Shown here: in pieces, positions 7,285-15,401 of the stretch
How the letters are laid out: each line of letters starts with the position of its first letter
Numbering within the stretch: the stretch's first letter is position 1
IMG/VR virus record: IMGVR_UViG_3300034044_000048
Coordinates: 1 to 64,000 of that record
Strand: one strand, 5' to 3'
Source of the DNA: a virus
Length of the DNA stretch: 64,000 nt
Notes under the pieces: model-generated
Told to the model about the DNA's origin: nothing
Databases searched by the model: none
Seen by the model: the letters and a program-made list of their open reading frames with translations, nothing else
Translations under genes and position numbers: made by a program

Positions 7285-9347
7285 TGCCTAATTATAAAAC
7301 ATATGTTGTAGGAAATAATGATAAAATCTTTAGAAAAGATGATAATCAAGGCTCTTGGATAGATGTATCTCCTAATTCTATAAATGCAGCTCTTTCTTTA
7401 TCTGATGTAATGACAGATCCTTCTGACCCTAATAAAGTCATAGCTATAGGTCAAAAGCAAAGAATAAACAATTCAACATCAGGTCAAGGTATTATTGTTT
7501 CTAATGATGCAGGTGTTACTTGGACTACTCCTGGTGGAGATTGGTTGCCTTCTTCCGGAGCTTATGTTTTAGATTTTAAAGAGATATGGTTTGTTGATTC
7601 AAATGTTATATGGGTTGTAGGTTCTAAGGGTTTAGTGGTTAAATCAACTGATGGTGGTTTAACTTTTAATAGAACTAATCAAATACCAATAACTAATTTA
7701 ATTACAGTAAATATAGGTAATACTACCACACAACAAGATGGCAACTTTACTCATGCAATTCATGCTATAAGTTCAGATGTAGCAATTGTTAGTTGTACAG
7801 ATGGTATAGGGGGTTATGAATGTTACATTTTTAAAACTACAGATGGAGGTGTTACATGGTCTTTACTGAATGGAGGGAACAGTTTGTCTTTATCACCAAA
7901 TCCTTATAATTATGGAGGATTATTTCAGTCTAGTGAAGGAATTTGGATGTCTAATGATGAACAAGTTATAATAGTCATTACAGAACCTTTAACTTATAAA
8001 TCTACTGATGGAGGTTCTACTTTTAATATCATAGAACCTGACGGTTTAACTACAAAAAATAGAAACTTTCATTTAACATGGTATCCTTCATATACACCTG
8101 TTAATTATAAAATAACAGGTACACATGAACCAGATGCTTGTATTATTAAAGAAACCACAGATGTAGGATTAACTTGGAATTGTTCACAAAGCTTTGAAGG
8201 AAAGTCTTCTAGAGCTGCTCATTTTTATTCACTTTTAGAAGGTTATTACATAATAGATAATGGTATTTATCATTCTTCTGATAATGGTTTAACCTCAGAT
8301 GTTGGACCTGATACTTTTACAGATGCACAAGTTTTATTTGCTGTATGGACAGGTAAAGAAGATTCAACTTTTTGTTATACTGCAATAAATTGCAAAGATG
8401 ATACAGAAATTATCAATATTCAATTTGACACACAAGTAGATACATCTTTAATATATACTTTTAATGAGTACCCTGATAAATGTTGGTCTTTAATAACTAA
8501 TGAAAATTGTGCAGGAACTTTTGTAAATGTCACTTTAAATACAAATTATATTACATGTAATGATTGTTTAGGGTATTGTTATAATTTAATTTCTTGCAAT
8601 GGAGAATGTGAAGATTTAATAAATGTACAAGCAGATGTTGATTTTAATGTAACCCCTGGAGAATTAGTTATAACAGATTATAATTCAGAATGTGTATATA
8701 AAATATATCCATTGTATGAATATTATTTTTTAATGAAAAAAACTAATCAGTTTTCTTCATTATCAGGACCATTGCAAAACGGAGCTATATATAAATTCAC
8801 TATAACATCTATTGAAATAAATAATGTAGAGCAACTGCAAGCACCTATCAATCCTTATTATATGGATTTAAATAGTTATAACCCTTTATATTGTGTTAAT
8901 AATAACTGCTCATCTGCATTAATAAATACTTTTGAAAATTCTTGGTCTAATTTAGTTGATTATTTAAATTTTAATTTTCAGCAATTAAATTTACCATTAC
9001 AAGCAATAAATACAGGATCTAGTCCTTGTGAAAACATAAGATATTCAAATTTTATAATACAAGCTTCTTCTGATTTTAAAATTGTAATTACAGAATCACA
9101 AACTAATTCAAATAGTATAATAACTTATACTTATGAAGTAAATTCAGGAAATGTAATAACCACTATTGATATTAATGGAAATTCTATTAACACTTTTGAT
9201 GGTTGTGGTGGTAAATTAAAATGTATAGAGAATGAATTTATATATTTAATTGACCAATATTCTGGCACATGTCCAGATTCAAAAAAAGAATGTAAATCTC
9301 AAAATAGAATTATTAATCCTAATTTTAAAATAAAAGGTTGTGAATAA
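7284..9347 (+). CDS. Asp-box beta-propeller adhesion protein
   Basis: 687 residues in two halves. Residues 60-340 carry six Asp-box motifs of the form [ST]-x-D-x-G-x-T-[WF] beginning at residues 73, 121, 185, 240, 291 and 331 (for example SNDAGVTW and STDGGLTF; the last ends in Ser). The spacing of 40-64 residues fits a six-bladed propeller of the BNR/YCF48/sortilin type. Residues 345-687 are beta-rich with many cysteines (CNDCLGYC, SCNGEC). Such propellers in phage tail regions often bind glycans or act as receptor-binding proteins; a hydrolase role is not supported because no catalytic residues can be assigned. The start overlaps the previous stop (TAATG), and the 3' end overlaps the next gene. 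Confidence 0.65.
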   Translation: MPNYKTYVVGNNDKIFRKDDNQGSWIDVSPNSINAALSLSDVMTDPSDPNKVIAIGQKQRINNSTSGQGIIVSNDAGVTWTTPGGDWLPSSGAYVLDFKEIWFVDSNVIWVVGSKGLVVKSTDGGLTFNRTNQIPITNLITVNIGNTTTQQDGNFTHAIHAISSDVAIVSCTDGIGGYECYIFKTTDGGVTWSLLNGGNSLSLSPNPYNYGGLFQSSEGIWMSNDEQVIIVITEPLTYKSTDGGSTFNIIEPDGLTTKNRNFHLTWYPSYTPVNYKITGTHEPDACIIKETTDVGLTWNCSQSFEGKSSRAAHFYSLLEGYYIIDNGIYHSSDNGLTSDVGPDTFTDAQVLFAVWTGKEDSTFCYTAINCKDDTEIINIQFDTQVDTSLIYTFNEYPDKCWSLITNENCAGTFVNVTLNTNYITCNDCLGYCYNLISCNGECEDLINVQADVDFNVTPGELVITDYNSECVYKIYPLYEYYFLMKKTNQFSSLSGPLQNGAIYKFTITSIEINNVEQLQAPINPYYMDLNSYNPLYCVNNNCSSALINTFENSWSNLVDYLNFNFQQLNLPLQAINTGSSPCENIRYSNFIIQASSDFKIVITESQTNSNSIITYTYEVNSGNVITTIDINGNSINTFDGCGGKLKCIENEFIYLIDQYSGTCPDSKKECKSQNRIINPNFKIKGCE

Positions 9348-9636
9348 ATTAAAATACATAAAAGAAAAATGTGATTTTGCAAAAGCTGTTTATAATAAAT
9401 ATCTTGAAGAAAGTTATGGTATTAGTATTTGTTGTGATTTAGATTTTGAAAAGTCTTTTGTTAAAGTAAGATTACAGGAACTTGCTTCAATATATGATGA
9501 AAAAGCTTGTGTTGTTCAGCAACCTATAATAGAGTGTTGTTATCCTCCGTGTGAAGTTAATGCTGAATTATTTGTTGTAATTCCAGAGCCTTGTGAAGAA
9601 TGTGAAATAATATCTGTTGAATTTTCAATTGGATAA
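9340..9636 (+). CDS. Small cysteine-rich protein, GTG start
   Basis: 98 residues, with an N-terminal helix (KYIKEKCDFAKAVYNKYLEE) and a C-terminal cysteine-rich half containing ECCYPPC and CEECE. There is no ATG in frame. The likely start is a GTG at 9340 overlapping the last codons of the propeller gene, which implies translational coupling. No family is recognised. The C-terminal CC/CxxC pattern is like that of its neighbours, so it is probably part of the same fibre complex. Confidence 0.45.
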   Translation: MNKLKYIKEKCDFAKAVYNKYLEESYGISICCDLDFEKSFVKVRLQELASIYDEKACVVQQPIIECCYPPCEVNAELFVVIPEPCEECEIISVEFSIG

Positions 9637-9682
9637 ATGATAAAAATTTTGTATATTAATAATAAGAGTAAAAATATTTTTT

Positions 9683-11209
9683 ATGTTACCTACTAATTCA
9701 GAAATTGCTAAAAAATACGGTTGCAGTCCTACTTCATCAAATTGTGTAGTTTGGCAGGGACCTGATATAGAATGTATATCTTTATGTAAAGGAGATACAA
9801 TAACAGATGTTGTATATAAATTGGCGACTGAATTATGTATAATAATGGAACAATTTAATCTTAACAACTATGATTTATCATGTTTAAGATCAGATTCAAC
9901 ATTAACAATAAACAATTTACAAGATTTAATACAACTACTTTTAACAAGACAATGTAGTATTTTAGAGGGTAATAGTGATGGAAGTCCTATTACAATTTCT
10001 AATGATGTTTGTCCAACAAACTGTATTGTACCAATTGCTAAATGTTTTGAATTTACAAATTCACAAGGAGATCTTGAAAATTCAATGCCTTTATTAGATT
10101 ATATAAATGCTATAGGAAATAGAGTTTGTTCAATAGTCGATACTTTAAATACTACTAATAATAGTTTAATAAATACTAGATCTCTTTTAGATTCTACAAA
10201 TAAAAACATAGAAATATTAGATAATCAAAAAGCAAGTAAAACATCTTTACAATATCAATTAAATATAAAAACAGATGGTCTTTCTGAAACATTATTTGTA
10301 ACAGATGCTTTAAGAAAAGTTGAAAATGAGACTATTAAATCAAAAGAAGCACTAGGTACTATTGAAAATGTATTTGATGCTATAGTAACAGAAGGAACTA
10401 TACCTGAAGAAGATCAATTATCTTCTCAAGGAAAAGTTAAAAATATTTTAGGTTATATATTTAAACCTAAAAATATATCAGAATCTCTTACTAATTTGTG
10501 GTTAAATATAAGTGATTTAAGAAAAAGTGTAAAATTTATACTTGATAACTGGGATAGGAATAGTTGTAATAGTCTTTTTTTAAATTTCCAAACTCAACTA
10601 TCAGGAACAAGAATTAAATTATATGTAAATGGTTCAACAGGTTTTACATCAGATTGGGAAGAAATAGGTAATAAAACTGAAATTATAATAAAAGATAAAG
10701 ATGGTAATGTAACAACAACTAGTTTTACATTATTTAGTTATTTATCTGATCCTTCTGGATTTACTATTGATTTAGCACCTACACCAATAGATATAACTAA
10801 AGATATTGAAGTAATCCTTGTTACAAAATTTAGAAATAAAGTATCAAATACAACTTGTGAAAAAGAATATAAAGATGTTATATATTCAGAAGTTGTATGT
10901 CCTTCTGTTACTTTTTCTGTATCTTCTGATTCTATTAATTATCAATTTAACTCAACAAAAGGATTTACATATAAATTAAATCTTTATTATTCAGGAAGTA
11001 CAAATGTTTTAGAAACTCAAATAATTACATCACCTCCTCCTTCAGTTAATAATTCTTTTATGAATTTAAAAGAAAATACTGATTATGAGTTAGAATTAAT
11101 TGTAGTTAATTGTTTAAATCAAGAAACTGTTTGTGATAAAAATTATTTTAAAACATTAACAAGTCCTTGTTTACCTGTGATTAATGTAACAGCAACCCTA
11201 ACATATTAA
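9683..11209 (+). CDS. Fibre-type protein with CxxWxGxD anchor
   Basis: 508 residues. The N-terminus has the motif C21-V-V-W24-Q-G26-P-D28 followed by GD at 37-38 and a helix, and the same spacing occurs in the 11214 product. Residues 70-300 are helical, probably a trimeric coiled-coil shaft (repeats of Asn/Leu and polar heptads). The C-terminal 200 residues are beta-rich, with two fibronectin-III-like units (the last contains ENTDYELELIVVNC). The layout of anchor, shaft and beta tip is that of a phage tail or head fibre. There are 46 bp of A/T-rich leader before the ATG. The attachment partner and the receptor cannot be read from sequence. Confidence 0.55.
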   Translation: MLPTNSEIAKKYGCSPTSSNCVVWQGPDIECISLCKGDTITDVVYKLATELCIIMEQFNLNNYDLSCLRSDSTLTINNLQDLIQLLLTRQCSILEGNSDGSPITISNDVCPTNCIVPIAKCFEFTNSQGDLENSMPLLDYINAIGNRVCSIVDTLNTTNNSLINTRSLLDSTNKNIEILDNQKASKTSLQYQLNIKTDGLSETLFVTDALRKVENETIKSKEALGTIENVFDAIVTEGTIPEEDQLSSQGKVKNILGYIFKPKNISESLTNLWLNISDLRKSVKFILDNWDRNSCNSLFLNFQTQLSGTRIKLYVNGSTGFTSDWEEIGNKTEIIIKDKDGNVTTTSFTLFSYLSDPSGFTIDLAPTPIDITKDIEVILVTKFRNKVSNTTCEKEYKDVIYSEVVCPSVTFSVSSDSINYQFNSTKGFTYKLNLYYSGSTNVLETQIITSPPPSVNNSFMNLKENTDYELELIVVNCLNQETVCDKNYFKTLTSPCLPVINVTATLTY

Positions 11210-11213
11210 AAAA

Positions 11214-11981
11214 ATGGCAGAAGATTGTAAAAAAGAAAATTGTAACCCTTGTAGAAATGCTATATTAGTACCAACTACATACAGTAATAATCCAGAAGCC
11301 TGTCCTGTTTCATCAGAAACTTGTTCAGAAATTTTTGATATAGAATGTATATGTTGGACAGGAGTTGATATTTGTGAATTTAATATTAAAAAAGGAGATA
11401 GATTAAGATCTATTATAGATAAATTGTTTTTAGGATTAAACACATTAGGATGTGAATATTCAAATTCTTTAGCAACAATAGAAACTCTTGAGCAAGAAAT
11501 AACAAACTTAACTTCTCAAATTCAATCAATCCCACAACCTCAACCTCTTGTAAATTATTTTGCTGAAGATAACACAACTGCTGTAATTGATTCTTCTACA
11601 TATTATTTTCCTCATGTAAATTATCAAGCTTTATCATACACAAACCCAGCCTCAGTTTCTAAAACATTTATAGTTCATACAAACTTTACAATAGAATCTG
11701 ATGGGATTAATGAAATAATAAATACAGTATTTGGTGGAATAATAAGAACTGATGTTAATTCTATAGATACAACAGAAACAGAAGTTAATACTTATATAGA
11801 AACTACCACACCTAATCCTGGAACAAATGGAGCAAATGTAATTACCACTAATTTTCATATAATGAAAAAAATAACATTACAACCAAATGAAACAGTTTCT
11901 TTAAAATTTAGAAATATTACAGGAATGAGCGGAACTAATTTAAAGAAAGCTCAATTTTTTATAAATGAATTAAATAATTAA
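11214..11981 (+). CDS. Second fibre-type protein with shared anchor
   Basis: 255 residues. A cysteine-rich N-terminus (C5, C10, C13, C30, C37) leads into C45-I-C-W48-T-G50-V-D52 with GD at 61-62, the same anchor spacing as the 9683 protein. A short coiled coil follows (residues 78-105, with LATIETLEQEITNLTSQI), then a proline-rich hinge (PQPQP) and a beta-rich C-terminal domain of about 140 residues rich in Thr and Asn. The gene starts 4 bp after 9683-11209. It reads as a shorter fibre or a fibre tip built on the same docking module. The C-terminal domain resembles no family I can name. Confidence 0.5.
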   Translation: MAEDCKKENCNPCRNAILVPTTYSNNPEACPVSSETCSEIFDIECICWTGVDICEFNIKKGDRLRSIIDKLFLGLNTLGCEYSNSLATIETLEQEITNLTSQIQSIPQPQPLVNYFAEDNTTAVIDSSTYYFPHVNYQALSYTNPASVSKTFIVHTNFTIESDGINEIINTVFGGIIRTDVNSIDTTETEVNTYIETTTPNPGTNGANVITTNFHIMKKITLQPNETVSLKFRNITGMSGTNLKKAQFFINELNN

Positions 11982-11983
11982 TT

Positions 11984-12313
11984 ATGGCAAGTTGTGGATG
12001 TATAAGGTGTAACAATTTTGGAAGTAATACTGACTGTTTATCAGCAACTGATTTACAAGTTGGAAATATTACAAATATTAGTGTTGATTTAATGTGGGTT
12101 AATAATTCTCAAATATCAACGGGAATTTCTGTTGAATATAAAGATCCGTCTTCTTCTACATGGACCATTTTACCAACATTAGCTTCTACTATAAATAACA
12201 TAACATTAACGGGCTTAACACCTAATACTGATTATGACATAAGAATAAATACTATATGTGGTGAAGAGTTACCATGTATGTCTTTAACAATTAAAATTAA
12301 AACTTTAGAATAA
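11984..12313 (+). CDS. Single fibronectin type III protein
   Basis: 109 residues. A cysteine-bearing N-terminus (CGCIRCNNFG) precedes one complete FN3-like domain: a Trp in strand B (DLMWVNN), VEYKDPSSSTW in strand C, and the FN3 signature LTGLTPNTDYDIRI with Leu, Tyr and Thr in the usual places near residues 75-90. FN3 domains in virion proteins usually give weak carbohydrate or protein contacts. The start is 2 bp after the previous stop, and its stop overlaps the next start as TAATG, so the four fibre genes form one translational run. Confidence 0.65.
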   Translation: MASCGCIRCNNFGSNTDCLSATDLQVGNITNISVDLMWVNNSQISTGISVEYKDPSSSTWTILPTLASTINNITLTGLTPNTDYDIRINTICGEELPCMSLTIKIKTLE

Positions 12314-13248
12314 TGGCAAATATAACAGCAACAATAACAGTTGATTTTCAAGCAAATTATACAGGAAATCATAGAGTCTGTTGGAGAGTACAAGGATCAG
12401 GAGATCCTTATGATTGTAATACTTCTGTATCTTGTGTAGGAGGAGGAGCAGTATGTCAAGCAGTTTTCACAGTTCCTTTAAATAGTACAAGTTGTGATGG
12501 AGATGTAATAATTGAAGGGTATGTACAGGCTGAATGTGAAGATGTTTTATCAACAAATGGTAGAGTTCCTTTTGTCACAAATCCTTTTACCCCTACACCG
12601 ACTTGTATAAGACATGAAATTACTTGTGATCATGTAGGTATTCTTTCAGTTTCTATTAGTTCTTCTGGATCAAACTATGCAGTAGGAGATGTTATAAATA
12701 TAATAAGAAACTCTTCTGATACTGAAACAATGGATGCTTCAATTACAGTTTCTTCAGTTGATGGTTCAGGAGGTATTACAGGAGTGAATATATCAAATCC
12801 AGGTTCCTATCAAATACAACCAACATATAGTATTACTTCAGCAAGTGGATCAGGTGCTGTTTTATCAATAATAATGGATACTTGTCCTTCTGTTTCCAAT
12901 TTAGGTACAGATTGCTCAACAAATACTATATCATTAACAAACGGTTTAATATTAGGAGAAACTTTTGCAACATGTGTTGTTGGTAGTATAAATTTACCAG
13001 AAGGATATACCGATAACACAATTGGATGTTGTATCCCGTCTGATACAGTAAATGATGTATGTTATAATTATGATTTAAATAATACAACAGGTAGTGATGT
13101 AACAATACATTATACAGCCTGTAATGGTATAGATAGTAGTATTTTAGTGCAAGCAGGAACAACTGTTATAATTTGTGCTGTAACGGGAGGTGTAATTAAC
13201 CCAAACATAACAGGATTTACTATAACACAAACAACAAATTGTGCTTAA
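12313..13248 (+). CDS. Adhesin-like protein with glycine-rich repeat
   Basis: 311 residues, beta-rich, about 20 cysteines and almost no lysine. The first 95 residues resemble an FN3-like or Ig-like unit (strand with VCWRVQGSG). Residues 110-185 have the pattern SGSNYAVGDVINI, GGITGVNISNPGSY and SGSGAVLSI, a beta-hairpin repeat common in phage fibre tips. The C-terminal 120 residues carry two cysteine-rich beta units. It is the last gene of the adhesion cassette and is followed by two hairpins, the second a clear terminator. A receptor-binding or fibre-tip role is likely by composition and position but unproven. Confidence 0.55.
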   Translation: MANITATITVDFQANYTGNHRVCWRVQGSGDPYDCNTSVSCVGGGAVCQAVFTVPLNSTSCDGDVIIEGYVQAECEDVLSTNGRVPFVTNPFTPTPTCIRHEITCDHVGILSVSISSSGSNYAVGDVINIIRNSSDTETMDASITVSSVDGSGGITGVNISNPGSYQIQPTYSITSASGSGAVLSIIMDTCPSVSNLGTDCSTNTISLTNGLILGETFATCVVGSINLPEGYTDNTIGCCIPSDTVNDVCYNYDLNNTTGSDVTIHYTACNGIDSSILVQAGTTVIICAVTGGVINPNITGFTITQTTNCA

Positions 13249-13270
13249 TTAAAAATTAAGTTAGATGCAA

Positions 13271-13300
13271 ATTTTGTTGGTTTTATGTATCCTAACAAAA
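13271..13300 (+). other. Imperfect hairpin upstream of terminator
   Basis: TTTTGTTGG and CCTAACAAAA pair with one bulged T across a loop of about 11 bases. It stands just before the terminator at 13302 and may stabilise the 3' end of the fibre transcript. Confidence 0.35.
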
Positions 13301-13301
13301 A

Positions 13302-13337
13302 AGAAACCTCTATATTTTTAGGGGTTTCTATTTTTAA
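13302..13337 (+). terminator. Rho-independent terminator closing fibre cassette
   Basis: AGAAACCTCTA (13302-13312) pairs with TAGGGGTTTCT (13319-13329), 11 bp with one G-T wobble, loop TATTTT, followed by ATTTTT. It separates the fibre genes from the exonuclease gene. Confidence 0.8.
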
Positions 13338-13349
13338 AAAATAGAAATT

Positions 13350-14123
13350 ATGAATAATGGAAGATTATTTTTTGATATTGAAACAAGTTTTAATATAGGA
13401 TGGTTTTGGAGATCTGGTTATAACCAAACTATTTCTCCAGAGCAAATAATTGAAGAAAGAAAAGTAATTTGCATTTCTTGGAAATGGGAGGGTGATGATG
13501 AAGTATATCATTTAACTTGGGATAAAAACCAAAATGATAAAAAGATGATACAAAAGTTTGTAAAAGTAATGCATAAAGCTGATGAAATAATAGCTCATAA
13601 TGGAGATAGATTTGATGTTAAATGGTTAAAAACTAGAGCTTTATATCACGGAATAGCTACATTACCAAAATATAAAACATTTGATACTTTAAAGTCTGTA
13701 AGAAGTCATTTTAATTTTAATTCAAATAAATTAGATTATATAGCAAAATTTTTAAAGGTTGGAGGTAAGATAGAAACAGGGGGGATTGATTTATGGAAAA
13801 AAATAATTTTTGATAAAGATGAAGAATCTTTAAAGAAAATGGTAGAATATTGTGATAATGATGTTATAATCCTTGAAAAAGTTTTTAATAAAATTAAAAA
13901 TGCTACAGTTCATAAAATTAATTATGCAACTTTAAAAGGATATGAAAAATTTTGTTGTCCTGAATGTAGTTCTAAAAGTGTTAGATTATCTAAAACAACA
14001 ACTACAGCAATGGGTACTTTTAGAAGACAGTTAAGATGTAAAAAATGTGATAAAAGTTTTACAGTTAGCAATAAGGTGTATATGGACTTATTACAGTATA
14101 AAATAAAAAATAATTTGAAATAA
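13350..14123 (+). CDS. DEDDy 3'-5' exonuclease with C-terminal zinc ribbon
   Basis: 257 residues. All three exonuclease motifs of the DnaQ/PolB-proofreading fold are present: Exo I D9-I-E11, Exo II HN84GDRFD89, and Exo III Y167-x3-D171, which makes it a DEDDy enzyme. The order and spacing resemble the stand-alone RNase H-like exonuclease domains related to family B polymerases. Residues 203-240 form a zinc ribbon (CCPEC, then RCKKC about 25 residues later), similar to ribbons of transposase-like or transcript-cleavage proteins, and may bind nucleic acid. No polymerase domain is fused. It is encoded inside the tail module, in rightward orientation, not with the DNA polymerase, so it probably acts late, for example in genome maturation or on packaged nucleic acid. 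That role is inference. Confidence 0.8.
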   Translation: MNNGRLFFDIETSFNIGWFWRSGYNQTISPEQIIEERKVICISWKWEGDDEVYHLTWDKNQNDKKMIQKFVKVMHKADEIIAHNGDRFDVKWLKTRALYHGIATLPKYKTFDTLKSVRSHFNFNSNKLDYIAKFLKVGGKIETGGIDLWKKIIFDKDEESLKKMVEYCDNDVIILEKVFNKIKNATVHKINYATLKGYEKFCCPECSSKSVRLSKTTTTAMGTFRRQLRCKKCDKSFTVSNKVYMDLLQYKIKNNLK

Positions 14124-14144
14124 TAGTATTTATGCATATATTTG
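14114..14144 (+). promoter_or_regulatory. Bacteroidota-type promoter TTTG-N19-TATATTTG
   Basis: TTTG at 14114-14117 and TATATTTG at 14137-14144 match both boxes of the Bacteroidota housekeeping consensus (TTTG, 19-21 bases, TAnnTTTG) exactly, with a 19-base spacer. Transcription would start near 14150, leaving a leader of about 30 bases before the ATG at 14179. The -33 box overlaps the end of the exonuclease gene. Confidence 0.6.
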
Positions 14145-14154
14145 ATACAAATAT
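14138..14154. promoter_or_regulatory. Palindrome overlapping the -7 box
   Basis: ATATTTG-ATA-CAAATAT is a perfect inverted repeat with 7-base arms. It covers most of the -7 box of the promoter at 14114-14144 and the expected start point, the usual place for a repressor or activator operator. It could also fold as a small hairpin at the transcript's 5' end. Confidence 0.4.
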
Positions 14155-14178
14155 GTATTAAAAATAAATAATTAAAAT

Positions 14179-14718
14179 ATGAAAATGTTAAAACCAGCAG
14201 ATAAAAAAGCACCAAGATTTAGAGTAAGTATAAAAGCAATTTTAAATCAAAAAACTTATAATGCTTTTAAAAAAGAATATCCTGAACATAAGAACATTAC
14301 ATATAAAGAATTTAAAAATATTATAGTAAATTTTAATAAAACAATTATAAAAACTACATTAACAAATAGAGATGGTGTAAAATTACCAGAAAATTTAGGT
14401 TATTTATTTATTGCTGCTTGTGATAAACCAAAAAAAGGAAATTTAGTAAATTGGAGTGTTTTAAATGAACATTCAAAAGTTGTTAAATATAGTAATTGGG
14501 AGTCTGATGGCTTATTAGCAAAAATTGTTTATACAAATTATCCAATGAGTAATACTTTTCCAGATAGAAATCTTTGGTCATTTATACCTTCTAGAAATTA
14601 TAAAACAGAAGTTTCTAAAGATTTTTCTGAAAATTATGATAAATATATTAGATTAGATAATAAAACAAATGTTGCAAAATTGTTTTTTAATAAACCAAAA
14701 AAAAAATATAATATATGA
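14179..14718 (+). CDS. Conserved crAss-like tail-module protein, unknown
   Basis: 179 residues, basic, no cysteine except one near residue 75. The first 25 residues are very basic. A helical part follows (residues 30-60, KEYPEHKNITYKEFKNIIVNF), then the conserved-looking stretch NRDGVKLPENLGYLFIAACD and a C-terminal half with aromatic-rich strands (LWSFIPSRNYK). I recall the DGVxLPExLGxLFI pattern from small proteins of crAss-like phages, but I know no activity for it. The gene has its own promoter and overlaps the next gene by ATGA, so it leads the ring-muzzle operon. Its early place in that operon and its basic N-terminus would fit a nucleic-acid-binding or assembly factor; this is inference. 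Confidence 0.45.
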   Translation: MKMLKPADKKAPRFRVSIKAILNQKTYNAFKKEYPEHKNITYKEFKNIIVNFNKTIIKTTLTNRDGVKLPENLGYLFIAACDKPKKGNLVNWSVLNEHSKVVKYSNWESDGLLAKIVYTNYPMSNTFPDRNLWSFIPSRNYKTEVSKDFSENYDKYIRLDNKTNVAKLFFNKPKKKYNI

Positions 14719-15401
14719 GTACTACAATAGGATATGCTGTGTCAAGAGTTAGAAATAGTATAAAAGCTGTAAAAGAAGATGCTTTTGTTACAGATAGATA
14801 TATATGGAGCCTTATTACTAAATATGCTAAATTATTCATTCAAAGAATGGATGATAGAAATAGATTAAGAAAATTTAATTCTCTATATAAAACTATACCT
14901 TGTTTAGAATTAGTTGAAACAGATAAAATAGAAGCTTGTTGTGGGGGTATAAAAACAAATTGTATTATAATGAGAACTAAAAATCCTATACCAAAACCTT
15001 TTCAAGGTCCTTCTGGAATTTTATTAAGAAATGTTACAAGCATTGATGGTTCTCAAAAAGTATATAAAACAGATCCTTCAACTTATACTTCATTAACAAA
15101 TACTTCAACTTTTAAGTATGATAAAAAAAAGTATTATTGGTATTTAAATGGTTATTTATATTTTCCTAATATCAATTGGTCTTCTGTAAAATTAGAAGGT
15201 GTTTGGGAAGATGATATAACAGGTGTTTCTTGTGATGCTTCTGAAGGAAAAGATTTAGAATGTACTCTTATGCAGGACAGACCTTCTAATATACCAGAAC
15301 AATTATTTGCAGAGATAGAACAACAAGTATTAAATGAAATACTTCCTTCAGCTAATATTCCTTCAAATGATTCAGATAATAAACAAAATGTATTTAGATA
15401 A
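14715..15401 (+). CDS. Ring-type tail protein
   Basis: 228 residues. A helical N-terminus (residues 1-60, basic with RVRNSIKAVKEDAF and RMDDRNRLRKFNSLYK) is followed by a beta-rich core with two cysteine pairs (EACCGG near 75), a YYWYLNGYLYFP strand pair near residue 140, and an acidic C-terminal helix with EQLFAEIEQQVLNEIL. The layout is like that of the 3798 and 15401 products, and the gene lies directly before the muzzle operon end, where crAss-like phages encode their tail ring proteins. The start overlaps the previous stop (ATGA) and its stop overlaps the next start (TAATG). Confidence 0.5.
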   Translation: MSTTIGYAVSRVRNSIKAVKEDAFVTDRYIWSLITKYAKLFIQRMDDRNRLRKFNSLYKTIPCLELVETDKIEACCGGIKTNCIIMRTKNPIPKPFQGPSGILLRNVTSIDGSQKVYKTDPSTYTSLTNTSTFKYDKKKYYWYLNGYLYFPNINWSSVKLEGVWEDDITGVSCDASEGKDLECTLMQDRPSNIPEQLFAEIEQQVLNEILPSANIPSNDSDNKQNVFR

